A stretch of 40,853 nt of DNA, from assembly GCA_947175145.1 (NCBI GenBank), contig CAMWLY010000010.1:1-40853 (forward strand). The letters are read 5' to 3'. Both the position numbers and the translations under genes were made by a program. Shown one piece after another: positions 8,942 through 17,853 of the stretch. This DNA comes from an uncultured Muribaculaceae bacterium. Lineage in GTDB: Bacteria; Bacteroidota; Bacteroidia; Bacteroidales; Muribaculaceae. The number at the start of each line of letters is the position of its first letter. Within the stretch, counting starts at the first letter, position 1. Under the pieces are notes generated by a model that saw nothing but the letters and a program-made list of their open reading frames with translations, ran no database searches and was not told the origin of the DNA.

Positions 8942-10015
8942 TCAGAATAAATCCCAGTTCTGATATCCAATCACATTTCTCAACTGCGGATCCATCTCTA
9001 CACGCAGATCATTGAGCATGTTATTATTGGAAACATTGACAGTTGTCAGCAACGGGTCGTTGATAAGCTGTAATGTAATCAGCTGATTGTTCGATACATT
9101 CACACGCTGCAGGAAGCTGAGATTTGAGAGATTCAGATAAGTAAGATCATTCCATTCCACATTTACAAATGCCAATGACTGAGCATCTCCAACTTCAAGT
9201 GTGGTCAGGTCATTATACGGAGCCCAGATTTCATTGATCGACGGACAATTGTTAAATGCCAACGCAGTCATGTGGTTGTCGCTGCAAAGCACACTCGACA
9301 GAGCCGGAAGATCCTGAAGATATAGTTTCTGAATCTTATTACCATTCAGGTTCAGGTTCTGAAGTTTCACACACCCGGCAAGTTCCATGCCTGTCAAATC
9401 ATTATAACCGGCATAAAGAGTCTTAAGAGCCTGACAGCCGCTGACATTGAGTGTCTCAAGACGATTACCGCTGCAATTCAGAATCTCAAGATTAGGAGCG
9501 GCAGTTACGTCGAGAGCTTCAAACACATTGTCAGAAATATTGAGTCGCTTAAGCAGTGGCACTCCATATAGGTCAAGAGCAGCCAAGCGGTTATGCTGAA
9601 GCTTAAGAGTCTGAATCTGAGGGCAGCCACTTACTTCAAAATCAGAAATAAGATTGCGGCTTACATTAACCTCTACAAGAGCGGGATTATTAGTTATCTT
9701 GACTGTTGCCAAGCGATTTCCGGACAAATCCACTTTCTCCAGAGCAGGAAAATTAGAAATATCCAAAGTGCCTGCAAGCTTTTTACCGTGCCAGTCAATT
9801 TCGGTCACATGGCCATTAGATACTTTGACACCCTGCACTCCGACAAGATCGGATTTGGGTGATAGACCAAGTATCGATGCATTTGTCTCACCTGAAGGAG
9901 AACTCTGTGCAAGAAATGTACGAAGACTTTTTGTTTCCTGTTTGCTGATGGATTGAGCAAACCCACACGATGCAACTGCCAGCAAAGCAGACATCAGAAA
10001 TATGGTTCTTTTCAT
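8942..10015 (-). CDS. Secreted leucine-rich repeat protein
   Basis: Signal peptide MKRTIFLMSALLAVASCGFAQ; about 12 repeats of 21 residues such as NFPALEKVDLSGNRLATVKIT / GCPQIQTLKLQHNRLAALDLY. Confidence 0.85.
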   Translation of the reverse strand: MKRTIFLMSALLAVASCGFAQSISKQETKSLRTFLAQSSPSGETNASILGLSPKSDLVGVQGVKVSNGHVTEIDWHGKKLAGTLDISNFPALEKVDLSGNRLATVKITNNPALVEVNVSRNLISDFEVSGCPQIQTLKLQHNRLAALDLYGVPLLKRLNISDNVFEALDVTAAPNLEILNCSGNRLETLNVSGCQALKTLYAGYNDLTGMELAGCVKLQNLNLNGNKIQKLYLQDLPALSSVLCSDNHMTALAFNNCPSINEIWAPYNDLTTLEVGDAQSLAFVNVEWNDLTYLNLSNLSFLQRVNVSNNQLITLQLINDPLLTTVNVSNNNMLNDLRVEMDPQLRNVIGYQNWDLF

Positions 10016-10196
10016 AATATTTCGCTTTATAATTTTCTCTTATTAACACTTTGCAACATCAGTTTGTTCATATTTTTTCGGTGTTTATCAAACCATTTGC
10101 AGGTTTATATTGTTTAAATAGTGAAATAAATAGAATTTTAATAATAAGAGAATCGGCTGTCGCATCTTGGCTCAGCATCGAAACCCTAAATAGATT

Positions 10197-10424
10197 ATGA
10201 CTATAACAGTAATAAAAACCCTGCTTATAATCCTGATTCTTGTGGTGATGGTTATATTGCTGCTCAGCATGGATCATTTGTTTAATGGCAAATTTCACGC
10301 TGATAAGGAAGATGCCGATGAGTTGCGTCATGATATAGACAATTCATCAGATGTGATTACCAATCAGAATCTGCTCAGTGAGCTGGTTGAGGTAAGCCGC
10401 CCCGGTTCCCGCAATAGAAAATAG
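10197..10424 (+). CDS. Small membrane-anchored protein of unknown function
   Basis: 75 aa: N-terminal hydrophobic helix (VIKTLLIILILVVMVILLL) and acidic soluble tail; followed by a hairpin. Confidence 0.5.
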   Translation: MTITVIKTLLIILILVVMVILLLSMDHLFNGKFHADKEDADELRHDIDNSSDVITNQNLLSELVEVSRPGSRNRK

Positions 10425-10447
10425 AAATTACAAGTATATACCCGGTT

Positions 10448-10487
10448 GTTAGCGGGAGTATCGAAACAATACGATACTCCCGCTAAC
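10448..10487. terminator. Perfect 16-bp stem hairpin between convergent genes
   Basis: GTTAGCGGGAGTATCG-aaacaata-CGATACTCCCGCTAAC; no strong T-tract on either side. Confidence 0.6.
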
Positions 10488-10524
10488 TATGTTATAGCCT
10501 TATCTTTCTCAAACAATCATTCTG

Positions 10525-11196
10525 CTACAAAGCCAATTGATTGGATAGAGTAAGACGCTGGGTTGGATAAGTTTCGCTTATAGCCTTGAGCACAGGCAAA
10601 AGATTTGTATAGGCATGAACCAGAACCACAAAATTAAATTCCGTCTGACTGCGCTCATAGTTATACTCTATGTAATATGTGGATAGATGAATGTCGAATT
10701 TTCTGAAGGTCTGCCGATACGGTTCTATATCATCGACTATATCTTGCACTATTACATTGATAACTTTAGCTTCCTGACCTAATTTGCGTCTCTTTTCATA
10801 CTGTTCGAATGTGATGAGTGTAAGCAGAATCAGCAGCGTAGCACCCAAGGAGCACATATACATGCCTATGCCGACTGCCATGCCGATTATAGCAGTCATC
10901 CATATTCCGGCGGCTGTGGTAAGTCCTCTGACCGCACCTTTCATGTGAATCATAGCGCCACCACCCAGGAAACCGATGCCGGTGATTACCTGCGCGGCTA
11001 TACGCCCCGGGTCACCGTTTTTCAAGCCGAGGTAAACCTGAGGCACATAAATCGAGAGCAACATGGCAAGACAGGCACCCATGGAAATGAGGGCAAATGT
11101 GCGTATGCCTGCTATCTGCCCCTTGCGTTTGCGCTCCGCGCCCACGGTCATGCCGAGCAACATGCTGAGCAAAAGCCGGAACATACTGTTGATCAT
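10525..11196 (-). CDS. MgtC/SapB family protein
   Basis: SMLLGMTVGAERKRKGQIAGIRTFALISMGACLAMLLS...ITGIGFLGGGAMIHMKGAVRGLTTAAGIWMTAIIGMAVGIG. Confidence 0.9.
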   Translation of the reverse strand: MINSMFRLLLSMLLGMTVGAERKRKGQIAGIRTFALISMGACLAMLLSIYVPQVYLGLKNGDPGRIAAQVITGIGFLGGGAMIHMKGAVRGLTTAAGIWMTAIIGMAVGIGMYMCSLGATLLILLTLITFEQYEKRRKLGQEAKVINVIVQDIVDDIEPYRQTFRKFDIHLSTYYIEYNYERSQTEFNFVVLVHAYTNLLPVLKAISETYPTQRLTLSNQLAL

Positions 11197-11268
11197 ATTG
11201 ACCTCCAGCGAGTTGATTTGCTCAATAATATATGCTGCCGAAGTTGTTATGATTTGCCAGATGATGCT

Positions 11269-12123
11269 TTACTTATTATTGGAATCAGTATTATCCGCAT
11301 TTTGCAACTTAGCGCTTCCTGCCGGTTCATCATCATCTTTTTTATCCCCTTGATTTGCCACAAAAGCCTTGAAAGCGTTGACAAAACTTGCATTATATGA
11401 TGCCTGTTTGCTGCGCTTGGTAATCAGATTGGTAACATAGACAGTAAAGATGGGGAACATCATCATGCCCAGAGCGGCAAGCAGCACAGAGAGCACTCTG
11501 CCCATCGGGGTGACAGCTACTATGTTCGAGCCCACGGTGGTGACATCCATAGCAGCCCACCAAAGCGCATCTGTATAATCCTTGACTCCGCTGTTATGGC
11601 CGTGCTCGAATAAGAAGAATATAAGCGACGCAAAATAAACTGTAGATATCAGAGTGATAATATATGACCAGAAAAGACCGGTAGCACGATTGCTTGTGAA
11701 CCAGGCCACAACAATCGCCATGGCATATCCTCCTCTGATTAGCGGAATATATCGGACCACATAGCTGACCTCCGGGCTCAGATGCCAACCAAACCTGTAT
11801 ATTATGTATTGATATGGCACTGCAACCAGAAAGAAAAGCCAGCGTGTCAATAGATAGTGTTTCCGGTTTTCCGATAAGATCCATTCAATAAAGAAATCAG
11901 CCATGAAAACTATGCAAATCCAGAACTGATATTTCTCAAACCTCGGCTGGATATAAAATTTCACACCCTGAAAGGTATCTATGGAAATCATGATAATCAG
12001 CCATAGAGAAAGAGCAAGTATCAGGATATGCAATATCATGAATACCCCTTTATGCCTAAAAAATCTGCCAAGCAAATCCAACTTGTTCATCACTGTCAAG
12101 ATTCTAATTCTTATTCTTATCAA
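11269..12123 (-). CDS. Voltage-gated-like ion channel, 6TM, with atypical selectivity filter
   Basis: Pore segment ALWWAAMDVTTVGSNIVAVTPMGRVLSVLLAALGMMMFPIFTVYVTNLI; alternative start M at codon 12 (MNKLDLLGRFF). Confidence 0.78.
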   Translation of the reverse strand: MIRIRIRILTVMNKLDLLGRFFRHKGVFMILHILILALSLWLIIMISIDTFQGVKFYIQPRFEKYQFWICIVFMADFFIEWILSENRKHYLLTRWLFFLVAVPYQYIIYRFGWHLSPEVSYVVRYIPLIRGGYAMAIVVAWFTSNRATGLFWSYIITLISTVYFASLIFFLFEHGHNSGVKDYTDALWWAAMDVTTVGSNIVAVTPMGRVLSVLLAALGMMMFPIFTVYVTNLITKRSKQASYNASFVNAFKAFVANQGDKKDDDEPAGSAKLQNADNTDSNNK

Positions 12124-12185
12124 ACGTTAAAATTATCAAATAAGTTTTCACTCATTTCACACTCCCTCCACAATCAGTTTCAATT

Positions 12186-12217
12186 TTTGTAAATTAATTG
12201 AATAATGATTAATTTAG
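12186..12217 (+). promoter_or_regulatory. Candidate Bacteroidetes promoter for the glycosyltransferase
   Basis: TTTG-N20-TAATTTAG (one mismatch to TAnnTTTG). Confidence 0.45.
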
Positions 12218-12266
12218 CAATATTATAAAAGATTATAAAAAAGAATCCCTCTCTTCATATTTTAAC

Positions 12267-13223
12267 ATGAGAAAAAGCCTGAAGAAAGCGATAGCCGGTG
12301 TGGCGAAACTTATGGTGCGAGCGCATCTGATCCGCAAACAGATTATAATAAAGGTTGACGGAGGTATCTGTTCGCAGATGCATTTCTTTCTTGTAGGCCG
12401 TATCTTATCTCAGCATGGAAACCGGATCGTGTATGACCTATCCTGGTTCAAGGACTCCGGAATGGATCTCGACGGTCGCTTCTGTCGCAATTTCGACTTG
12501 CTGAAGCTTTTCCCTAATTTGAAGTTTGATTCCCGCATCTCACCTATACTGCGGAGACTATATATCTCGAGTTTCTACCATTTCAATGACGTATATACTC
12601 AGGAATCATCTGAACAACCCTGGTGGAAGCTTAACGCACCTCTCTTTCTTGACGGTTACTTTAAAGACAATGGACCTCTGAATACCGCATTGAGAAGCGA
12701 AAGTTTCAGACATACATTCAAACCGAAAATTGATGCGGTTGATAGCAAGCGAATCGAACCGGTGCTGAAAAGTATTGAGAATTCGACGCGCCCCACTTGT
12801 GCCATGCATGTTAGAAGGGGCGATTTGGCGAAATATAATAAAGCATACGGATACCCGGTTGAATCCGAATATTTTGTGAAGGCTCTCCGTGAGGTGGAAA
12901 ATTCGGAAGATGGAGCCATCAGCTGCTTTATATTTTCCGATGAGCCGAATTGGTGCAGGCAGGAACTACTACCCCTGCTTGAGAAATCGCGCCTTAATTC
13001 CGACACTAAGATGATGATATGCGATGCCAATGGCTCTGACAAAGGATACCTGGATTTATACTTACTGTCGAGATGCCGCAATGTGATATGTTCGCAGGGT
13101 AGCATGGGAAAATATGGTGCGCTGTTACGAAATCGCAAGCAAAGCGAAGGATTGGTAGTTTTGCCGGCACGCGATTCAAATCTCGAATGGCTACCCCGCT
13201 TCTCATCTTCAATATCGATTTAA
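12267..13223 (+). CDS. Alpha-1,2-fucosyltransferase-like glycosyltransferase (GT11 family)
   Basis: KVDGGICSQMHFFLVGRILSQHGNRIVYDLSWF, HVRRGDLAKY, CFIFSDEPNWCRQ, DLYLLSRCRNVICSQGSMGKYGALL. Confidence 0.75.
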   Translation: MRKSLKKAIAGVAKLMVRAHLIRKQIIIKVDGGICSQMHFFLVGRILSQHGNRIVYDLSWFKDSGMDLDGRFCRNFDLLKLFPNLKFDSRISPILRRLYISSFYHFNDVYTQESSEQPWWKLNAPLFLDGYFKDNGPLNTALRSESFRHTFKPKIDAVDSKRIEPVLKSIENSTRPTCAMHVRRGDLAKYNKAYGYPVESEYFVKALREVENSEDGAISCFIFSDEPNWCRQELLPLLEKSRLNSDTKMMICDANGSDKGYLDLYLLSRCRNVICSQGSMGKYGALLRNRKQSEGLVVLPARDSNLEWLPRFSSSISI

Positions 13224-13227
13224 TTTT

Positions 13228-13259
13228 TTTGGAGATATAAAAAATAGTTTCTAAATTTG
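13228..13259 (+). promoter_or_regulatory. Bacteroidetes-type promoter upstream of the cobalamin riboswitch
   Basis: TTTG (13228-13231), N20, TAAATTTG (13252-13259). Confidence 0.7.
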
Positions 13260-13263
13260 TCGC

Positions 13264-13460
13264 CGTTACGGTTGGCAATCGCCATTAAATGGGAACACGG
13301 GTGCAAATCCCGGACAGTCCCGCTGCGGTGAGTTTCTCAATCGTTCCGGCTCAAACACTCTGAGGGAACTCCTTTTCCCCTCCACCGCCACTGGAGCTGA
13401 TACACACGCCCCGGGAAGGCAGAGCCGATGAACGGAAACAAGTCCGAAGACCTGCCGTGA
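13264..13460 (+). ncRNA. Cobalamin (B12) riboswitch
   Basis: ggttggcaatcgcc...taaaTGGGAACacGGGTGcaaatcCCGgacagtCCCGCtgcggTGA... B12-box GCCACTGgagc...ccGGGAAGGC ... AGTCCGAAGACCTGCC; followed by a TonB receptor ORF. Confidence 0.93.
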
Positions 13461-13502
13461 TATTAATGATTCACCAACTCTTCGAGGAAAGAGCGAACAT
13501 TT

Positions 13503-15539
13503 ATGACACGCAGAAAAGGACACCTCCCTACATATGCGGCTCGAATTGCAATTGCCGCCTCATTCACAGCCTGCAGCCATCTGCAGACACATGCTGCTCC
13601 CGCACTTAATCAGCCCGATTCCACTTCGACACAACTTGATAACCTTGAAGTGGTAGGCAAATCGACTGCACGCGAACTCACCTCAACTACCCCGCTCCAC
13701 ACTCTCGATAGCGAAGATTTACGCCGACAAGGCATCTCGGATATCGGTGACGCACTGCGCCGGTTACCGGGGCTTAATGTGCGCGACTATGGCGGTGCCG
13801 GCGGAATGAAAACGGTCTCTCTCCGCGGACTCGGAGCTAACCACACAGGTGTGATTTATGATGGAATCACTCTTAGCGATTGCCAGGGTGGCAGAATCGA
13901 CCTCTCCCGCTATTCAATATCCACACTTGGCTCCATAGGTGTGCTGGAAGGTGATAACAATGACTTGCTGACTTCGGCCAGAGTGGCCGCTGCTGCCGGT
14001 AATATTATCCTCAATACCCAACCTCTACCCTCTCAAACAGACCGCGCGCCCCATCTGAATTTTATAGCAGAAACCGGTTCGTTCGGACTTGTCAGGCCAT
14101 ATATAAGATATGCGCAAACATATTCCTCAAAACTCACTTTGGGTCTGACAGCAGAATACACACATGCCGATAACCGCTATCCTTATATTTTGGACAATGG
14201 TATTCTCACTGCAAAGGAATATCGCAGAAACAGCCGAATGGATTCGGGCCACACTGACCTGAATGCCATAATACGACCGGATTCAAGATGCGATATTGAA
14301 GCAAAAGGATATTATTATGAATCCCATCGGGAGATTCCGGGGCAGGTAATTCTTTATAATCCACGATGCAATCAAAAGCTTAAGGAGAAAAATTTCTTTG
14401 GCCAGATCATATATACCGACCGTCACTCCGGACCGGTCACTCTGCAATTCGCTACTAAATTTAATTTCGACAACTCCGATTTCCGCGATAAAGATGATAA
14501 ATACCCGGGAGGATTATGGCGCGAGTATTATTATCAGCGTGAAGCTTACGCTTCTGTTGTGGCACTATGGAATATAGATTATCACTGGAGTGTATCTTAC
14601 GCCGGGGATTATGCCTATAATAATCTCAACTCCAATCTGCTCGGTGACATCAAACCGGAGCGACACACCTACCTGCAGGCATTCTCCGGGAGATTTATTA
14701 ACAGCTGGCTTACAGCCACAGCAAAACTACTCTGGTCTATCTATGATAATAAAGTAGTCAATGATGCAAGTGCCAAAGATGCCAACCGCCTGTCACCATC
14801 TATCAGTCTTTCGGCAAGACCCCTGCGCGACACCCGGTTCTACATCAGGCTGAGCTACAAGAATATTTTTCGGATGCCGACCTTCAATGACAACTATTAT
14901 TACAGATCCGGCAGCCGCGAATTGAAACCGGAGGATACGGAATCCTTAAATATAGGATTAACCTGGGGTGCTGATCCTATCGGGATATTATCATCTTTGC
15001 AAGTTACTGCAGACATGTATTGGAACACTATCCGCAATAAAATTGTGGCGATTCCTCAGAATGCATTCCAATGGACAATGGTAAATCTCGATAAAGCACG
15101 CGCTTACGGAGCAGACTTTACACTCAGCGCTACACTTAGTCTTGCAGCGAATCAAGCCCTGTCTTGCGCGGGCAACTATAGTCTGCAGAGAGTGCAACCG
15201 CGCACATCACCCTCGAGACCGGATTACAATAAACAGGTTGCTTACACTCCTATTCACTCGGGAGCTGCTTCGCTATCGTGGGAAAATCCTTGGGTTAATC
15301 TGACTCTGACCGTCAGCGGAGCATCGGAAAGGTTCGGCACTAATTCCAATCTGCCTATGAGCAGACTAAAACCATATTCCGAAATAGGTGCGACTCTATC
15401 AAGAAATGTCATAATTAAAAAAATAACCCTCTACTTTGAAACGGGATTGCAGAACATCTTCAACACTCAATATGAGATTGTGTCTCACTATCCGATGCCG
15501 GGCCGAAGATGGAACTGCAAAATTGGAATCGAATTTTAA
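13503..15539 (+). CDS. btuB: TonB-dependent receptor, BtuB-like cobalamin outer-membrane transporter
   Basis: Plug domain DALRRLPGLNVRDYGGAGGMKTVSLRGLGANHTGVIYDGITL, C-terminal beta-barrel ending ...GRRWNCKIGIEF; directly downstream of a B12 riboswitch. Confidence 0.88.
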   Translation: MTRRKGHLPTYAARIAIAASFTACSHLQTHAAPALNQPDSTSTQLDNLEVVGKSTARELTSTTPLHTLDSEDLRRQGISDIGDALRRLPGLNVRDYGGAGGMKTVSLRGLGANHTGVIYDGITLSDCQGGRIDLSRYSISTLGSIGVLEGDNNDLLTSARVAAAAGNIILNTQPLPSQTDRAPHLNFIAETGSFGLVRPYIRYAQTYSSKLTLGLTAEYTHADNRYPYILDNGILTAKEYRRNSRMDSGHTDLNAIIRPDSRCDIEAKGYYYESHREIPGQVILYNPRCNQKLKEKNFFGQIIYTDRHSGPVTLQFATKFNFDNSDFRDKDDKYPGGLWREYYYQREAYASVVALWNIDYHWSVSYAGDYAYNNLNSNLLGDIKPERHTYLQAFSGRFINSWLTATAKLLWSIYDNKVVNDASAKDANRLSPSISLSARPLRDTRFYIRLSYKNIFRMPTFNDNYYYRSGSRELKPEDTESLNIGLTWGADPIGILSSLQVTADMYWNTIRNKIVAIPQNAFQWTMVNLDKARAYGADFTLSATLSLAANQALSCAGNYSLQRVQPRTSPSRPDYNKQVAYTPIHSGAASLSWENPWVNLTLTVSGASERFGTNSNLPMSRLKPYSEIGATLSRNVIIKKITLYFETGLQNIFNTQYEIVSHYPMPGRRWNCKIGIEF

Positions 15540-15577
15540 GCAAAACATAACAGGAACAACAGAAACATCTAAAGATT

Positions 15578-16699
15578 ATGAAACATCTTGCACTAATTGC
15601 CTTAGCGGCAGCTTCAGCGCTCACGTTTTCTGCATGTGATAAAAATGATGAGCAGAAAAAACCTGTGGAAACTGCAGCCGGATTTTATGTGCTCAATCAG
15701 GGAAACGCTTCTTCAGGAGTACCATCAACTTTGACAGCGTTTGACTATGAAAGCGGAATGGGTTCTGGTTCCAACAGCTGCGCGTTTCAGAATGCCAACA
15801 ATTTCCAACTCGGAAGTAATGCCACTGATGCGATGCAGTATGGTTCAAAACTTTACATAGCTTCATATTCATCAGATGTAATCTGGGTTGCAGACCCTGT
15901 CACTCTTAAAGTAATAAGCCAAATTCAGCCGGGCAATGAACTTGCCGGGCACAATCCGCGACACTTTACAGCCCATAAAGGTAAAGTATATGCATCTATG
16001 TATACCGGATATGTGGCTGAGATTGACACAACTCTTTGTGCTATCACACGCGAAATCAAGGTTGGTCCAAATCCAGAGGGGTTGGCAGTGAGCCGCGGCA
16101 AATTATATGTAGGCAATAGCGACGGCATGAACTGGACCGCCGGATATACCGACAACTCCATCTCAATCATCGACCTTGACAAATGGACAGAAACCCAATG
16201 GCAAGATCACTCGAAATTCTTTAATGTCACCAAATTGATAAGCCGCGGTGATGATCTGTTCGCTCTCAGCATGGGTGATTACGGCGCCATCAAAAGCTCT
16301 GTAAAAAGAATCCGCGATCGAGAAGTGACCGATATCTGCGAAGCGACCACGATGGCTGTATCCGGCAACACTCTATATACAGTGAATTGTGTATATGGTG
16401 ATGTAGCCAACTCCAAATTTCGCGCTTTCGACATAACATCTCTTCAGGAAGTAAGCAACCCCTTTATCAATCAGACCTCATCAGCCGATGCCAAGATTGA
16501 TTATACTACAGCTGTGGGGGTTGATCCGATAACCGGTGATATTGTAATCACCTCAAACTATGTCGACCCGGCTACCGGCTGGGGTCTTTACAGCGACCCC
16601 GGATATGCCAACATCTATGACCGCAATGGTAATTTCAAACAGCGCATTTCTACCGGTGTTGGCCCGGTCGAAATAGTATTCGTGCATTCTTATAAATGA
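15578..16699 (+). CDS. btuG: YncE-like beta-propeller surface lipoprotein, BtuG-like
   Basis: Lipoprotein signal LTFSAC followed by acidic DKNDE; repeated propeller motifs (SKLYIASYSSDVIWVADPVTLKVISQI; GLAVSRGKLYVGNSDG); positioned directly after btuB. Confidence 0.75.
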   Translation: MKHLALIALAAASALTFSACDKNDEQKKPVETAAGFYVLNQGNASSGVPSTLTAFDYESGMGSGSNSCAFQNANNFQLGSNATDAMQYGSKLYIASYSSDVIWVADPVTLKVISQIQPGNELAGHNPRHFTAHKGKVYASMYTGYVAEIDTTLCAITREIKVGPNPEGLAVSRGKLYVGNSDGMNWTAGYTDNSISIIDLDKWTETQWQDHSKFFNVTKLISRGDDLFALSMGDYGAIKSSVKRIRDREVTDICEATTMAVSGNTLYTVNCVYGDVANSKFRAFDITSLQEVSNPFINQTSSADAKIDYTTAVGVDPITGDIVITSNYVDPATGWGLYSDPGYANIYDRNGNFKQRISTGVGPVEIVFVHSYK

Positions 16700-17853
16700 A
16701 AACACTGATTGTCGAAGCTACTCTTAAGCTTATATTGGTATTAGCCTCCATGTTCTCTCTGGCATCATGCCGGGGAGACCATGGTAATACCGGTACCACT
16801 GATTCCCGGGATTCTCTGATTGCAATGCATGATGCCCGACTGCTGGAAATCAGCGAACATAAGGAGTTCACCGAAGTCAGGATTACCAATCCCTGGGATA
16901 CCACCCAGCTTCTTGACAAATATATCCTGGTAGAGCGTGACAAACCGCTGCCCGAAAATTTACCCGATGGAGTATTACTAAGGGTGCCATTAAACAAATC
17001 CTTGGTATATTCATCAGTTCATGCAGGCTTGCTATCCGAATTAGGCAGTGATTCATCAATTGCAGGAGTCTGCAATGCTTCTTACATCAAGGATAAAAAA
17101 CTTAAAACCCGCATTGACGCAGGTCTTGTTGCGGACTGCGGACCCGATTTAAGCCCCGACATAGAGAAAATAATCATGCTCGGACCGGATGCGATACTCC
17201 TTTCCCCATTTGAGAGTAACACTCAATATGGTAAAGTCAAAGGTATCGGCATTCCGCTGGTGCAATGCGCGGATTATATGGAACCCACTCCACTCGGACG
17301 CGCGGAGTGGATTCGCTTCTTCGGAAGACTTACAGGAAAAGCTGCCGAAGCAGACAGCATGTTTATGATCACTCGTCAACGCTACCTTTCTCTTAAGGAT
17401 AAAGCTCAAAAGAGCGCCAACCGACCATCTGTATTGTTCGACCGGCAATATGGTGCTACTTGGGATGTTCCCACAGCACGCTCCACTATTGGGATACTGA
17501 TAGAAGATGCCGGCGGTAAAAATCCTTTTGCTTCGGAACCAAAGCCCGGCTCGGCAACACTTGACCCGGAGCAAGTGCTGGCAAAAGCGCACAATGCCGA
17601 TGTATGGCTCGTGAGATATTACCAGGACAATGAAAAAACATTGGCTGAACTCCGAACAGACAATCCAATCAACAGTCAGTTTGATCCTCTCAAAAAGGGT
17701 AATGTATACGGCTGTAATACCAAAAAGGTAGATTTCTTCGAACAGACACCCTTCCACCCCGATCTTCTGCTTGAAGACCTGATTAATATTCTGCATCCTG
17801 AAAATTCCACGACATCGGCAAATTTGCACTTTTTCAAAAAGATGAACCCATGA
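16696..17853 (+). CDS. btuF: ABC transporter substrate-binding lipoprotein (BtuF-like)
   Basis: Lipobox SLASC; ELGSDSSIAGVCNASYI...GPDLSPDIEKIIMLGPDAILLSPFE; ATGA overlaps with both neighbours. Confidence 0.82.
   Translation: MKTLIVEATLKLILVLASMFSLASCRGDHGNTGTTDSRDSLIAMHDARLLEISEHKEFTEVRITNPWDTTQLLDKYILVERDKPLPENLPDGVLLRVPLNKSLVYSSVHAGLLSELGSDSSIAGVCNASYIKDKKLKTRIDAGLVADCGPDLSPDIEKIIMLGPDAILLSPFESNTQYGKVKGIGIPLVQCADYMEPTPLGRAEWIRFFGRLTGKAAEADSMFMITRQRYLSLKDKAQKSANRPSVLFDRQYGATWDVPTARSTIGILIEDAGGKNPFASEPKPGSATLDPEQVLAKAHNADVWLVRYYQDNEKTLAELRTDNPINSQFDPLKKGNVYGCNTKKVDFFEQTPFHPDLLLEDLINILHPENSTTSANLHFFKKMNP

Noticed and set aside
10068-10331. 87-aa - strand ORF overlapping the small membrane protein
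   Set aside because: Asn/His/Tyr-rich composition with no structure; the + strand ORF with a TM helix and downstream hairpin is more plausible.
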